Assembly: GCA_013822765.1 (NCBI GenBank)
Contig: PNKY01000007.1
Location: 124,001-188,000, forward strand
DNA: 64,000 nucleotides
Source: Rhodospirillum sp.
Lineage (GTDB): Bacteria > Pseudomonadota > Alphaproteobacteria > Dongiales > Dongiaceae
Reading direction: 5' to 3'
Shown: positions 29,904-37,325 of the stretch, piece by piece
How the letters are laid out: each line of letters begins with the position of its first letter
Numbering within the stretch: the first letter of the stretch is position 1
Notes under the pieces: model-generated
What the model saw: the letters and a program-made list of their open reading frames with translations, nothing else
Told to the model about the DNA's origin: nothing
The model's database searches: none
Program-made: the position numbers and the translations under genes

Positions 29904-30764
29904 TCATGGCGGGAGCCGGCCGCCAAGCGCCCGGTCGACCCCGCCCGCGACCGCGTCCGAGCAGTGGCGGGTCAACTCCTTGCGCGAGGGGAAATCGCCG
30001 ACGCGCGCCTCGTTGTGGAACTGCACCACCACCTCCACCATGCCGAGGCGGCTGAAGCGCCAAAGATGCCCGCCCAGTTCCATTCCGCCATACCAGGCCA
30101 CCAGTGGCCGCAGCCCCCAGCCGAGCGGAACGCCGTTGACGCTGGTATACGCGATCGAGACCGGCTGGACGGTGAGTGGCGGTTCGGTCACCGCCTCCGC
30201 CACGCTCAGCAGCGCGCTGCGGAACGGCAGGATGCGGTTGCCGTCGTTGGAGGTGCCTTCGGGAAACAGCACCAGCGCATCGCCCGACATCAGCCGCGCG
30301 TGGATCGAATCGCGCTGCTGCATCGTGGTGTTGCGGCGCCGGTCGACGAACACCGTGCGTTGCAGCTTGGCGAGCCAGCCATAGCCCGGCCACTGCGCCA
30401 CCTCGGTCTTCGCCACGAACGCCACCGGCATGATCGAGCCCAGCACCGGAATGTCGAGATAGGACACGTGATTGCTGACGAGCAGGACGGGCCGCGCCTT
30501 GGCCGGCGTTCCGACGATCCGGACCTGAAGACCCATGATGCGGCAGCACAACTTGTGATAGGCGAACGGCAGCGCCCACCAGAAGCGCCGCGCGATCAGC
30601 AGGATCAGGATCTGCACCGGCATCAGCGTCAGCGTGACCAGGGCGTAGATGCTGAGCCGGAAAAAGCCGAGATAGCTCGATCCGAACGGCGTGACGCCCG
30701 ATGGCGAAAGCGGCGGATCGTCGGTGATTTCCTGGGAAGTGCTGCGGGGCGCGGCCAGTGACAT
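29904..30764 (-). CDS. olsA: 1-acyl-glycerol-3-phosphate acyltransferase-like; probable OlsA
   Basis: A 286-residue membrane-associated acyltransferase. The catalytic NHVSYLD (NHx4D box) is near residue 97 and FPEGTSNDGN near 172; one or two N-terminal hydrophobic segments (LVTLTLMPVQILILLIA) anchor it. By sequence alone it is a PlsC-type enzyme. The start lies only 6 bases after an OlsB-type gene, the arrangement known for ornithine-lipid synthesis in Sinorhizobium, where OlsA acylates lyso-ornithine lipid. The OlsA assignment is therefore contextual. Region 29738-29903 downstream holds no gene and the inverted repeat AATTG-TAA-CAATT. Confidence 0.8.
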   Translation of the reverse strand: MSLAAPRSTSQEITDDPPLSPSGVTPFGSSYLGFFRLSIYALVTLTLMPVQILILLIARRFWWALPFAYHKLCCRIMGLQVRIVGTPAKARPVLLVSNHVSYLDIPVLGSIMPVAFVAKTEVAQWPGYGWLAKLQRTVFVDRRRNTTMQQRDSIHARLMSGDALVLFPEGTSNDGNRILPFRSALLSVAEAVTEPPLTVQPVSIAYTSVNGVPLGWGLRPLVAWYGGMELGGHLWRFSRLGMVEVVVQFHNEARVGDFPSRKELTRHCSDAVAGGVDRALGGRLPP

Positions 30765-30770
30765 GGATGG

Positions 30771-31607
30771 TCAGGCGGCGGAGCTCGATTGATCCGTCTT
30801 GCCCGCAGAATGTTCGCGATAGTGTTTGACGTATTTGTCGGTGATGAGGTCATGCACCACCACGACGCTGACATCGACCGTGCCGAATTGCGGATCGACC
30901 ACCGCGCCGTCGCCGACGAAGCCGCCCAGGCGCAGGTAGCCTTTGATGAGCGGCGGCAGCGATACGAACGCGCGCTTCTCGTCGATCTGCTCGATCGGCA
31001 TCATGTTCATGGAGACATAGCGGCCGGGCAACGCGCGGGCGCGGTACTCCGCCGGCGCCAGGTGCCGGTGGTAGAGATAGGACAGCGCCATCTTGTGCTC
31101 CTCCGGATCGGTGCCGGGGAACGAGGCGCAACCGAACAGCACGCCGATATTGTAGTGCAGGATGTAGTCGGCGATGCCCTTCCACATCAGGTTCATTGCG
31201 GCCTTGGTGCGATAGGCGGGATCGACGCAGGACCGGCCGAGCTCGAGGATCCCGCCGCGATAGTTCACCAGCGCCGAGATGTCGTATTCGTCGATCGAAT
31301 AGAACTGGCCGCGGCGGCTGGCCTGCTCGCGTCGCATCAGGCGATAGGTCGCGATGATGCCGGCGGCGCCTTCGCCCTTGGCCCGGTCGATGATGATGAG
31401 GTGATCGCAATAGGGGTCGAAACTGTCGAAGTCGCGGCGCAGGGCCGACATCTCCGGCGTCGGCTGCGCGTTCAGCTCTTCGTAGAAGACGCGATAGCGC
31501 AACGCCTGGGCCGCCTCGATCTCCGCGGCATTCTCCGCGACGCGCAACTCCAGGCTCGCCGCCTGCACATGGACCGGCCGCTGCTGCTCCGCCAGCGCAG
31601 CTGTCAT
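30771..31607 (-). CDS. olsB: Probable ornithine N-acyltransferase OlsB (GNAT-like)
   Basis: A 278-residue acyltransferase of the OlsB/hemolysin-like GNAT group, which transfers a 3-hydroxyacyl chain from acyl carrier protein to ornithine. Characteristic stretches are QALRYRVFYEELNA near residue 35, ELGRSCVDPAYRTKAAMNLM near 122 and FGCASFPGTDP near 158. Pairing with the PlsC-like gene 6 bases downstream supports a complete ornithine-lipid route, a phosphorus-free membrane lipid. Its ATG overlaps the stop of the fur-type gene (ATGA). Confidence 0.82.
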   Translation of the reverse strand: MTAALAEQQRPVHVQAASLELRVAENAAEIEAAQALRYRVFYEELNAQPTPEMSALRRDFDSFDPYCDHLIIIDRAKGEGAAGIIATYRLMRREQASRRGQFYSIDEYDISALVNYRGGILELGRSCVDPAYRTKAAMNLMWKGIADYILHYNIGVLFGCASFPGTDPEEHKMALSYLYHRHLAPAEYRARALPGRYVSMNMMPIEQIDEKRAFVSLPPLIKGYLRLGGFVGDGAVVDPQFGTVDVSVVVVHDLITDKYVKHYREHSAGKTDQSSSAA

Positions 31608-32047
31608 CGCTTCTTGGCTCCGGCGCGGCCCGCGGTGGGCACGGCGTAAAGCTCCAATCGGTGGCCGACCAGCTTGTAGCCGAGCTGTTCCGCCACCCGG
31701 TGCTGCAGCTTCTCGATCTCTTCGTTGCTGAATTCGATCACCTGGCCGGACTGGATGTCGATCAGGTGATCGTGGTGATTCTCGGGCGCCTCCTCATAGC
31801 GCGCGCGGCCGTCGCCGAAATCGTGACGCTCGAGAATGCTGGCCTCTTCGAACAGCCGCACGGTGCGATAGACCGTGGCGAGCGAGATGCCGGGATCGAT
31901 CTTGGAGGCGCGGCGATAAAGCTGCTCGACATCGGGATGATCGTCGGCATCCGACAGCACGCGCGCGATTACGCGACGCTGCTCCGTCATCTTCAGGCCT
32001 TTGTCCTGGCAAAGTTTCTCGAGTCGCGATACGACACTCACGATCAT
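31604..32047 (-). CDS. fur: Fur-family metal-responsive repressor
   Basis: A 147-residue Fur-superfamily regulator: winged helix at residues 10-85 (LATVYRTVRLFEEASILER) and a metal/dimerisation domain with ENHHDHLIDIQSGQVIEF near 92. It lacks the C-terminal CxxC zinc motifs of E. coli Fur, as is usual for the alphaproteobacterial Fur/Mur branch, which often senses manganese; iron versus manganese cannot be decided here. Translationally coupled to olsB. Gap 32048-32189 upstream holds its own or the mucR-side promoter; nothing else is visible there. Confidence 0.9.
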   Translation of the reverse strand: MIVSVVSRLEKLCQDKGLKMTEQRRVIARVLSDADDHPDVEQLYRRASKIDPGISLATVYRTVRLFEEASILERHDFGDGRARYEEAPENHHDHLIDIQSGQVIEFSNEEIEKLQHRVAEQLGYKLVGHRLELYAVPTAGRAGAKKR

Positions 32048-32189
32048 GCCCCGCTGTCAGGAGCCCCTCGGCTCCGCTCGCGCAGTTGACCCGCGCGCCG
32101 ATCTATTTTCAGTTATTCTGCCCACAGAACGCGCGCGGCGCAAATCATTTGGCCGGCGGTTGCTTCCTCGTCCGAGTCGCGAGTGGTTC

Positions 32190-32600
32190 TCAGCGCTTCC
32201 TGCCGCCAGTGCCAAGACCGATCTGCCGCGCCAGGCTGCTGCGCTTCTTCGCGTAGTTCGGCGCCACCATCGGATAGTCGGCGGGAAGTCCCCACTTTTC
32301 GCGATACTGCTCCGGCGTCAGGCCATAGGCCGTTCGCAGATGACGCTTCAGCATCTTCAGTTTCTTGCCGTCCTCCAGGCAGATGATGTAGTCGGCGGTC
32401 ACCGACTTTTTCACCGAGACGGCGGGCTCGGCCCGCTCCGCGCTCTTCGCCGGCGCCTGGCCGAGGGCGGTCAAGGCGCCGTAGACTTCGTGGATCAGCC
32501 TTGGAATATCCGCGACGGGGACAGTGTTATTGGACAGATGGGCTGAAACGATCTCGGTGACCATGGCCAGCACGCCGTTTTTCTTGGCTTCATCCACCAT
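32190..32600 (-). CDS. mucR: MucR/Ros family zinc-finger regulator
   Basis: A 136-residue transcriptional regulator of the prokaryotic Cys2His2 zinc-finger family that controls exopolysaccharide, motility and cell-cycle genes in alphaproteobacteria. The N-terminal oligomerisation part (VTEIVSAHLSNNTVPVADIP) and the finger region (YIICLEDGKKLKMLKRHLRT) followed by YGLTPEQYREKWGLP are clear. The finger has one Cys, and the other ligands are shifted, as in Mesorhizobium-type Ros homologues lacking zinc. ATG at 32600 has GGGAG eight bases upstream; an in-frame ATG at 32615 is the alternative. Confidence 0.9.
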   Translation of the reverse strand: MVDEAKKNGVLAMVTEIVSAHLSNNTVPVADIPRLIHEVYGALTALGQAPAKSAERAEPAVSVKKSVTADYIICLEDGKKLKMLKRHLRTAYGLTPEQYREKWGLPADYPMVAPNYAKKRSSLARQIGLGTGGRKR

Positions 32601-32665
32601 GCCGTTCACTCCCATACCTTAAGTTGTTTAATACTACGGACCGCACACGCCGCTGACAATGACTC

Positions 32666-32694
32666 TATATTTCATGCGATCCCACGGATGGCAA
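32666..32694 (-). promoter_or_regulatory. Probable promoter of mucR
   Basis: Minus-strand TTGCCA (32694-32689) and AATATA (32671-32666) are 17 bases apart within an AT-rich leader. MucR proteins bind AT-rich DNA and repress themselves, so autoregulation here is plausible. Confidence 0.42.
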
Positions 32695-32743
32695 TAATTA
32701 CCCGATAGTGTCATGTATTGAACTTGGGAAAGGTTCCGCAATT

Positions 32744-33265
32744 CTATTCGAGCGGGCCGCCTTGGTGCGGAATCCGGACCCCGGCCAGGTCGCAACGCAG
32801 GGTGATGGCATCTTCGCGGCCGCCGCCGCGCCGCTCGTAGTAGGCGCGCCGCCGTCCGATCCGCGAGAAGCCGAATCCGCCATAGAGCGCCCCGGCCGCC
32901 TCATTGCCGGCGGCATGCTCCAGAAACAGCGTGCGAAGTCCGGCGGTCCGTGCCGATTCGATCAGGACGCGCATCAGGCGTGCGGCATGGCCGCGCCGCC
33001 GGGCCACCGGCGCGATGCCGGTCAGCAAGATCTCGCCTTCGTCCAGGATGAAGCGCGCAAGCAGGAAACCGAGCGGTGTCTCCCCGCTGGTCAGCAGCCA
33101 GCCATGGGCGCCCGGCATCGCGAGAATCTCGGCAAAGCTCTGCGCCGACCATGGCTGGTCCCACGGCGCCCGGAAGATCGCGGCGTGCAATTCGCCGAGC
33201 AGCGCCAGGTCGAAGGCCGTCACCGGCCGTATGTCGATCGACTCTGGCGTGCCCTGGGTTGTCAT
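32744..33265 (-). CDS. rimI: Ribosomal protein alanine N-acetyltransferase-like (RimI)
   Basis: A 173-residue GNAT acetyltransferase. The acetyl-CoA loop is VARRRGHAARLMRVL near residue 90, preceded by GEILLTGIAP, and the C-terminal NEAAGALYGGFGFSRIGRRR matches RimI, which acetylates ribosomal protein S18. The ATG overlaps the tsaB stop (ATGA), and tsaB-rimI is a standard pair. A longer frame reaching 33718 is out of frame with tsaB and is not real. The tail of about 20 residues after the GNAT core is slightly long. Confidence 0.9.
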   Translation of the reverse strand: MTTQGTPESIDIRPVTAFDLALLGELHAAIFRAPWDQPWSAQSFAEILAMPGAHGWLLTSGETPLGFLLARFILDEGEILLTGIAPVARRRGHAARLMRVLIESARTAGLRTLFLEHAAGNEAAGALYGGFGFSRIGRRRAYYERRGGGREDAITLRCDLAGVRIPHQGGPLE

Positions 33266-33945
33266 GGCCGCGGCTTCGGCTGCGAGATGTCCGGCGGACG
33301 CAGATAGATCGGCTCGGCCGGCAGATGCAGATCCGGCCGTGCCATCGCCAGTTCGGCGACTGCGACGGCGTCGGCGGTGGCGCTGAGGCCGCCCAATCCG
33401 GCGAACCGCGTCAACTCGGCATCGGCGATGAGCGTGACACGCTCTTGTCCACAGCGCGCTTCGATCTGCTCCGCCGTCAGCAGCATCGGCGGCGAGAGCG
33501 CTGCCAAGTCCGCGTCGAGCTCGACCGCGAACAGCTCGCTGCGCCGGCTGTCCAGCACCACCAGATTGCGCGCGGCCAGCGGTCCCCCGGACCGGATTGC
33601 GGTCGCGGCAAGGGCCTGGAAGCTGCCGATGCCGACGATCGGGCACCCGATGGCGAGCGCCATCGCGCGCGCTGTGGCGAGGCCGACCCTGATTCCGGTG
33701 AAACTGCCCGGCCCGCACGACACCGCGATGGTCTTAAGCGCCGGCAATGCGACGTCGGCGGCGCGCGCGATCCGCGCGATCATCGGCGCCAGCGCCGTGG
33801 CGTGGCCATGCGAGGTCGCCATGATCTCGTGCGCCGGCGGCCGGCCTGCGCCCGCGCCGGGCAGCAGCAGCGCGACCGAGCAGGCCGACCCCGACGTCTC
33901 GATCGCCAGCATGGGTGCGGTGACGGAGGGCGAGGCTGCGTTCAT
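33262..33945 (-). CDS. tsaB: tRNA threonylcarbamoyladenosine biosynthesis protein TsaB
   Basis: A 227-residue ASKHA-fold protein that scaffolds TsaD/TsaE in making t6A37 of tRNA. It has the N-terminal LAIETSGSACSVAL phosphate loop, SCGPGSFTGIRVGLATARAM near residue 80 (the family signature) and a normal length for proteobacteria. Cotranslated with rimI by a 4-base overlap. In many alphaproteobacteria nfuA lies immediately upstream of tsaB; here a VanX-like gene and a histidine kinase separate them. Confidence 0.94.
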   Translation of the reverse strand: MNAASPSVTAPMLAIETSGSACSVALLLPGAGAGRPPAHEIMATSHGHATALAPMIARIARAADVALPALKTIAVSCGPGSFTGIRVGLATARAMALAIGCPIVGIGSFQALAATAIRSGGPLAARNLVVLDSRRSELFAVELDADLAALSPPMLLTAEQIEARCGQERVTLIADAELTRFAGLGGLSATADAVAVAELAMARPDLHLPAEPIYLRPPDISQPKPRP

Positions 33946-34085
33946 CGAATGGCTGACCTGTGCCAGAAGGCTTCCATGCGGGCTTTGCGGCGGAGTGCAG
34001 GTTTGCTAGGGATGCCGGCGTTCAAGCAGCGTGTTTAGTCCGCGCATGCCGACCTGACAAGCATGCGCCTTTGCCGCGAAGTCCC

Positions 34086-34643
34086 ATGAGTCTCATCGAC
34101 ATCAGCCCACCTGCCTTCGATCTCGACGTCGCCCTGGCCTACGCCACCCCGGACAACATCACGGGCAAGCCGTTCTACCGCGCCGATGCCAGGCCCTACC
34201 TGCATCCCAAGGCGGTGGAATGCCTGGCGGTCGCCATCGCGCTCGCGCGGCCGTTTGGGCTCAGACTGAAGATCTTCGACGCCTATCGCCCGGTCGAAGG
34301 GCAATGGGCCTTGTGGAGGGCCAGCCCAGATCCGGAATTCGTCGCCGATCCCAGCAAGGGCGGCCCGCACAATCGCGGCGTTGCGCTCGATCTCACGCTG
34401 ATCGATGCGAACGGGCGCGAGCTGGACATGGGGACCGCGTTCGACGCCTTGACCCCGCTGTCGCATCACGGCCGCACCGACGTGCCGCTGGAGGCGCAGC
34501 GCAACCGGCTGCTGCTGCTCGGCCTGATGACGGCCGCGGGATTCGAGTTCTATACGAACGAGTGGTGGCACTATCAGCTGTTCAATGCGCGCACCTATCC
34601 GGTGGTCGCGCAGAGCGATCTGCCAAGTCCGGTGATGGACTAG
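34086..34643 (+). CDS. D-Ala-D-Ala dipeptidase (VanX/DdpX-like)
   Basis: A 185-residue M15D zinc dipeptidase. The metal motif appears as PHNRGVALDLTL near residue 97 (family SxHxxGxAxD, with Pro replacing Ser) and the catalytic Glu plus third His as NEWWHYQ near 159; FDAYRPVEGQWALW contributes the active-site Arg. There is no signal peptide, so it is likely cytoplasmic, with a role in peptidoglycan dipeptide recycling rather than vancomycin resistance, since no vanHA genes are present. Convergent with the kinase gene: both stop codons share the CTAG at 34640-34643. Confidence 0.88.
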   Translation: MSLIDISPPAFDLDVALAYATPDNITGKPFYRADARPYLHPKAVECLAVAIALARPFGLRLKIFDAYRPVEGQWALWRASPDPEFVADPSKGGPHNRGVALDLTLIDANGRELDMGTAFDALTPLSHHGRTDVPLEAQRNRLLLLGLMTAAGFEFYTNEWWHYQLFNARTYPVVAQSDLPSPVMD

Positions 34644-36475
34644 CCGACGCGCGCTTTGGCCGGTCCGCGCTCGACAACCGGCTGTGCCGGCGCAGTGCGC
34701 TCCTCGATGGGGAGCGTCACCTTGACCAGCGTGCCGACGCCCTTCTCGCTGCTGATGTCCATGCGGCCGCCGATCAGGGCCACCAGCCGCTGGGTCAGCG
34801 GCAGGCCGAGGCCGGTGCCTTCGTGCATGCGCGAGAACGGCGATTCAACCTGGCCGAAGGGACTCATGGCGATCTTGATGCCGGCTTCGTCCATGCCGAT
34901 GCCGGTGTCGCGGATCGAGAACTCGATGCCGTCGGCGGCGCGGCCGATCCGCAGCATCACCTGTCCGCCCGCGCCGGTGAACTTGATGGCGTTGGACAGG
35001 AGGTTGAGCAGGATCTGGCGCAGCTTCACCGCGTCGGTCACGATGGCGTCGATGCCGGGTTCGATGTCGTGGGTCAGGGCGATGCCGCGCTTGCTGGCCT
35101 TGTCGTGCATCATGCCGCAGACCAGCAGGATGGTCTCGGGCAGCGCGACGCGCGATTTCTCGACCGTGACCTTGCCGGCGTCGATCTTGCTGAGGTCGAG
35201 GATGTTGCCGATGATATCGGTCAGGTGCGAGGCCGCGACCCAGATGTGCCTGACATACTCGGCATAGGGGCGGGGAGTCACGGGGCCGAGCAGCCCTTCC
35301 TTCATGACCTCGGAGAAGCCGACGATCGCGTTCAGCGGCGTACGCAGTTCGTGGCTCATGTTGGCCAGGAACTCGCTTTTCGCAGTGCTGGCCGCATCGG
35401 CGCGCGCGGCGGCATTGGCCATGCGCACGCGCGCTTCTTGATTGCGCTTGGCGACCATTTCGCTGCGCACGACCATCATGACCAGCGAGGCATAGATCAG
35501 CAGCAGGACGCTGCCCAAAAACGCGCCGACGCGGATTTCGGATTCGCGGAACTCCGCGAGCAGCCCAGTGATGTCGTCATAGATCTCGAACACCGCGACC
35601 GGCCGTCTGTGATCGTCGGCATCGAAGATCGGGATGTAGCTGGAAACCGTGTGGCGGTCGGTGACGACGCGATCGAAGATGGTGATCCTGTGCTCGAACT
35701 CGATCTCGCTCTTCACGTCGCCTTTGATCGCGGTGTTGAACCCGTCATTATACCCGCCGCCTTCGCCCCCTTCGCCGTGGGTCGCTTCATCGTCGCCGCC
35801 TTCACTGTGGCCCGCTGCGTCTTCGCTGCCCTCACTGTGGCCTGCTTCAGCCTCGCCACCTTCACTGTGGCCCGTCTCGCCCTCACCACTTTCGCTATGG
35901 CCTGCTTCGATCTCGCCACTTTCGCTGTGACCCGCTTCGCCCTCGCCACCGTCACTATGGCCCGCTTCGCCTTTGCCGCCTTCAGAGTGGCCTGCTTCGC
36001 CTTCGCCGCTTTCAGTGTGGGCGGCTTCACCCTCGCTACCTTCACCGTGGCCCGCTTCGCCCTCGCCGCTTACGCTGTGACCCGCTTCGCCGCTTTCCCC
36101 TGCGGCCGCGCTGTGGGCTTCCCCTTCCTCGTCCTGTTCGGTCGCGGTCGGATCGGTGGAATAGGCGACGCTGCCGTCGGCGCGATAGAGCTTCACCTTG
36201 ACGACCGAGGAGTGGCGGATCAGGGAGGCGATCTCGCGATTGAGATCCGTGCGCCACGCGCTGGAATCCCGGTGCATTAGCACATCGGCTTCGAACTTCG
36301 GCCAGACCACATTGGACAGGACGCGCGCCAGCGCGACGTTGTTGCGCTCGGCCGCGCTTTCAATGCTCTCCAGGAACCAGGAATGGTTCACAACACCGAT
36401 CAGCACGCCGGCGCCAACCAACACTGGCCCGCTGAGGAGGGCAAATCGCTTTGAGAGCGGCCAGGTGCGAAACAT
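34640..36475 (-). CDS. Membrane sensor histidine kinase with His/Glu-rich decapeptide repeats
   Basis: A 611-residue orphan histidine kinase. TM1 is residues 10-30 and TM2 315-335; between them lies an extracytoplasmic sensor region whose residues 129-238 are eleven 10-residue repeats of the form GEAGHSEGGE, one histidine each. The cytoplasmic kinase follows: H-box SHELRTPLNAIVGF near 373, N-box LLNLLSNAIKFT, DTGIGMDE, and F/G2 boxes FGQVESPFSRMHEGTGLGL. No receiver domain or response-regulator gene is nearby. The ATG at 36475 is used; an ATG 18 codons upstream would add a polar extension before TM1. The acidic His array suggests divalent-metal binding (inference). Confidence 0.9.
   Translation of the reverse strand: MFRTWPLSKRFALLSGPVLVGAGVLIGVVNHSWFLESIESAAERNNVALARVLSNVVWPKFEADVLMHRDSSAWRTDLNREIASLIRHSSVVKVKLYRADGSVAYSTDPTATEQDEEGEAHSAAAGESGEAGHSVSGEGEAGHGEGSEGEAAHTESGEGEAGHSEGGKGEAGHSDGGEGEAGHSESGEIEAGHSESGEGETGHSEGGEAEAGHSEGSEDAAGHSEGGDDEATHGEGGEGGGYNDGFNTAIKGDVKSEIEFEHRITIFDRVVTDRHTVSSYIPIFDADDHRRPVAVFEIYDDITGLLAEFRESEIRVGAFLGSVLLLIYASLVMMVVRSEMVAKRNQEARVRMANAAARADAASTAKSEFLANMSHELRTPLNAIVGFSEVMKEGLLGPVTPRPYAEYVRHIWVAASHLTDIIGNILDLSKIDAGKVTVEKSRVALPETILLVCGMMHDKASKRGIALTHDIEPGIDAIVTDAVKLRQILLNLLSNAIKFTGAGGQVMLRIGRAADGIEFSIRDTGIGMDEAGIKIAMSPFGQVESPFSRMHEGTGLGLPLTQRLVALIGGRMDISSEKGVGTLVKVTLPIEERTAPAQPVVERGPAKARVG
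35762..36091 (-). repeat. 30-bp in-frame minisatellite within the kinase sensor region
   Basis: Eleven tandem 30-base units encode GEAGHSVSGE, GEAGHGEGSE, GEAAHTESGE, GEAGHSEGGK, GEAGHSDGGE, GEAGHSESGE, IEAGHSESGE, GETGHSEGGE, AEAGHSEGSE, DAAGHSEGGD and DEATHGEGGE. The His is invariant; synonymous and Gly/Ser changes between units show that the array is not newly expanded and that the His/Glu pattern is kept. No spacers are present, so it is not a CRISPR array. Confidence 0.95.
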
Positions 36476-36600
36476 GTCGCCGTGCTTCCGAGCCGGGCAG
36501 TGCCCGAACAGGGGTTGCGAAGTCTGCAACCTGGAGCAAATTGATTAATCGGCGGTAAACCATGGCGTCTGCATGGCTACCCGGAATGCAATAAACCCCG

Positions 36601-36633
36601 CAAAAACAAAGGGGCGGGAAATGTCCCGCCCCT
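36601..36633 (-). terminator. Intrinsic terminator of nfuA
   Basis: On the minus strand AGGGGCGGGA pairs with TCCCGCCCCT around the 4-base loop CATT and is followed by TTGTTTTTG. It lies 27 bases past the nfuA stop codon, ideal for that transcript. The remaining bases to 36476 hold no gene. Confidence 0.85.
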
Positions 36634-36659
36634 TCAAATCGATGGCCTGCGCCCTTATG

Positions 36660-37220
36660 TCAAACCGGTCGCACTTCCACCACTTCCGGCACGTAATGGC
36701 GCAGCATGTTCTCGATTCCCATCTTCAAGGTCGCGGTCGAAGAGGGGCAGCCCGAGCATGAGCCCTGCATGTGCAGATACACCACGCCATCCTCGAAGGA
36801 GTGGAAGATGATGTCGCCGCCATCCTGGGCAACCGCGGGACGAACGCGGGTATCCAGCAACTCCTTGATCTGCGCGACGATCTCGTCGTCTTCGTCGCCA
36901 CCAGCTTCGTTGCCGGCGGCAGATGCGCTATCGTCGGATAGAATGACCGGCCGATTCGAGGAGAAATGCTCCATGATAAGGCCGAGGATCTGCGGCTTCA
37001 GGACCGGCCAGTCCTTCTGGTCGGTCTTGGTGACGGTGATGAAATCGCTGCCGAGGAAAATGCGCGCGACGCCATCGATGCGGAACAGGCTTTCGGCCAG
37101 CGGCGAGCGCGCGGCCTTGTCGGCGGCGTCGAAGTCGGCGGTGCCGCGCTCCATCACCATGCGACCCGGCAGGAACTTCAGCGTGGCCGGATTCGGGGTC
37201 TCTTCGGTCTGGATGAACAT
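36660..37220 (-). CDS. nfuA: NfuA-type iron-sulfur cluster carrier
   Basis: A 186-residue scaffold/carrier for Fe-S clusters. The N-terminal Nfu_N domain starts FIQTEETPNPATLKFLPG (residues 2-85), an acidic linker follows (GGDEDDEIVAQ), and the C-terminal NifU domain carries the cluster-binding CxxC in MQGSCSGCPSSTATL near residue 160. This is the standard alphaproteobacterial form. The start at 37220 is the family N-terminus; longer upstream frames are spurious. It is divergent from the cyclase gene, with a 9-base inverted repeat between them. Confidence 0.95.
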   Translation of the reverse strand: MFIQTEETPNPATLKFLPGRMVMERGTADFDAADKAARSPLAESLFRIDGVARIFLGSDFITVTKTDQKDWPVLKPQILGLIMEHFSSNRPVILSDDSASAAGNEAGGDEDDEIVAQIKELLDTRVRPAVAQDGGDIIFHSFEDGVVYLHMQGSCSGCPSSTATLKMGIENMLRHYVPEVVEVRPV

Positions 37221-37240
37221 CCTGGTCTCCAGGGATAAAG

Positions 37241-37282
37241 CGACATCCGGACAGCGGATGTCGGAACATGGTCGGAACATGG
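37241..37282. promoter_or_regulatory. Inverted repeat and tandem repeat between nfuA and a cyclase gene
   Basis: CGACATCCG (37241-37249) and CGGATGTCG (37255-37263) are perfect 9-base inverted arms around GACAG. Immediately adjoining, TCGGAACATGG occurs twice in tandem (37261-37271 and 37272-37282). The block lies in the 105-base divergent promoter region, so one regulator could act on both genes. It does not look like a typical IscR or Fur site. Confidence 0.5.
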
Positions 37283-37325
37283 GGGAAGGCTTGACCCGCT
37301 TCAACCCCAAACTCATCATGGGCTT

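Noticed and set aside
35762-36091. CRISPR array
   Set aside because: The 30-base periodicity is tandem without unique spacers and encodes an in-frame decapeptide repeat.
34220-36280. A 686-residue plus-strand frame opposite the kinase gene
   Set aside because: It overlaps the VanX-like gene in another frame, then mirrors the kinase and its repeats; no domain is recognisable.
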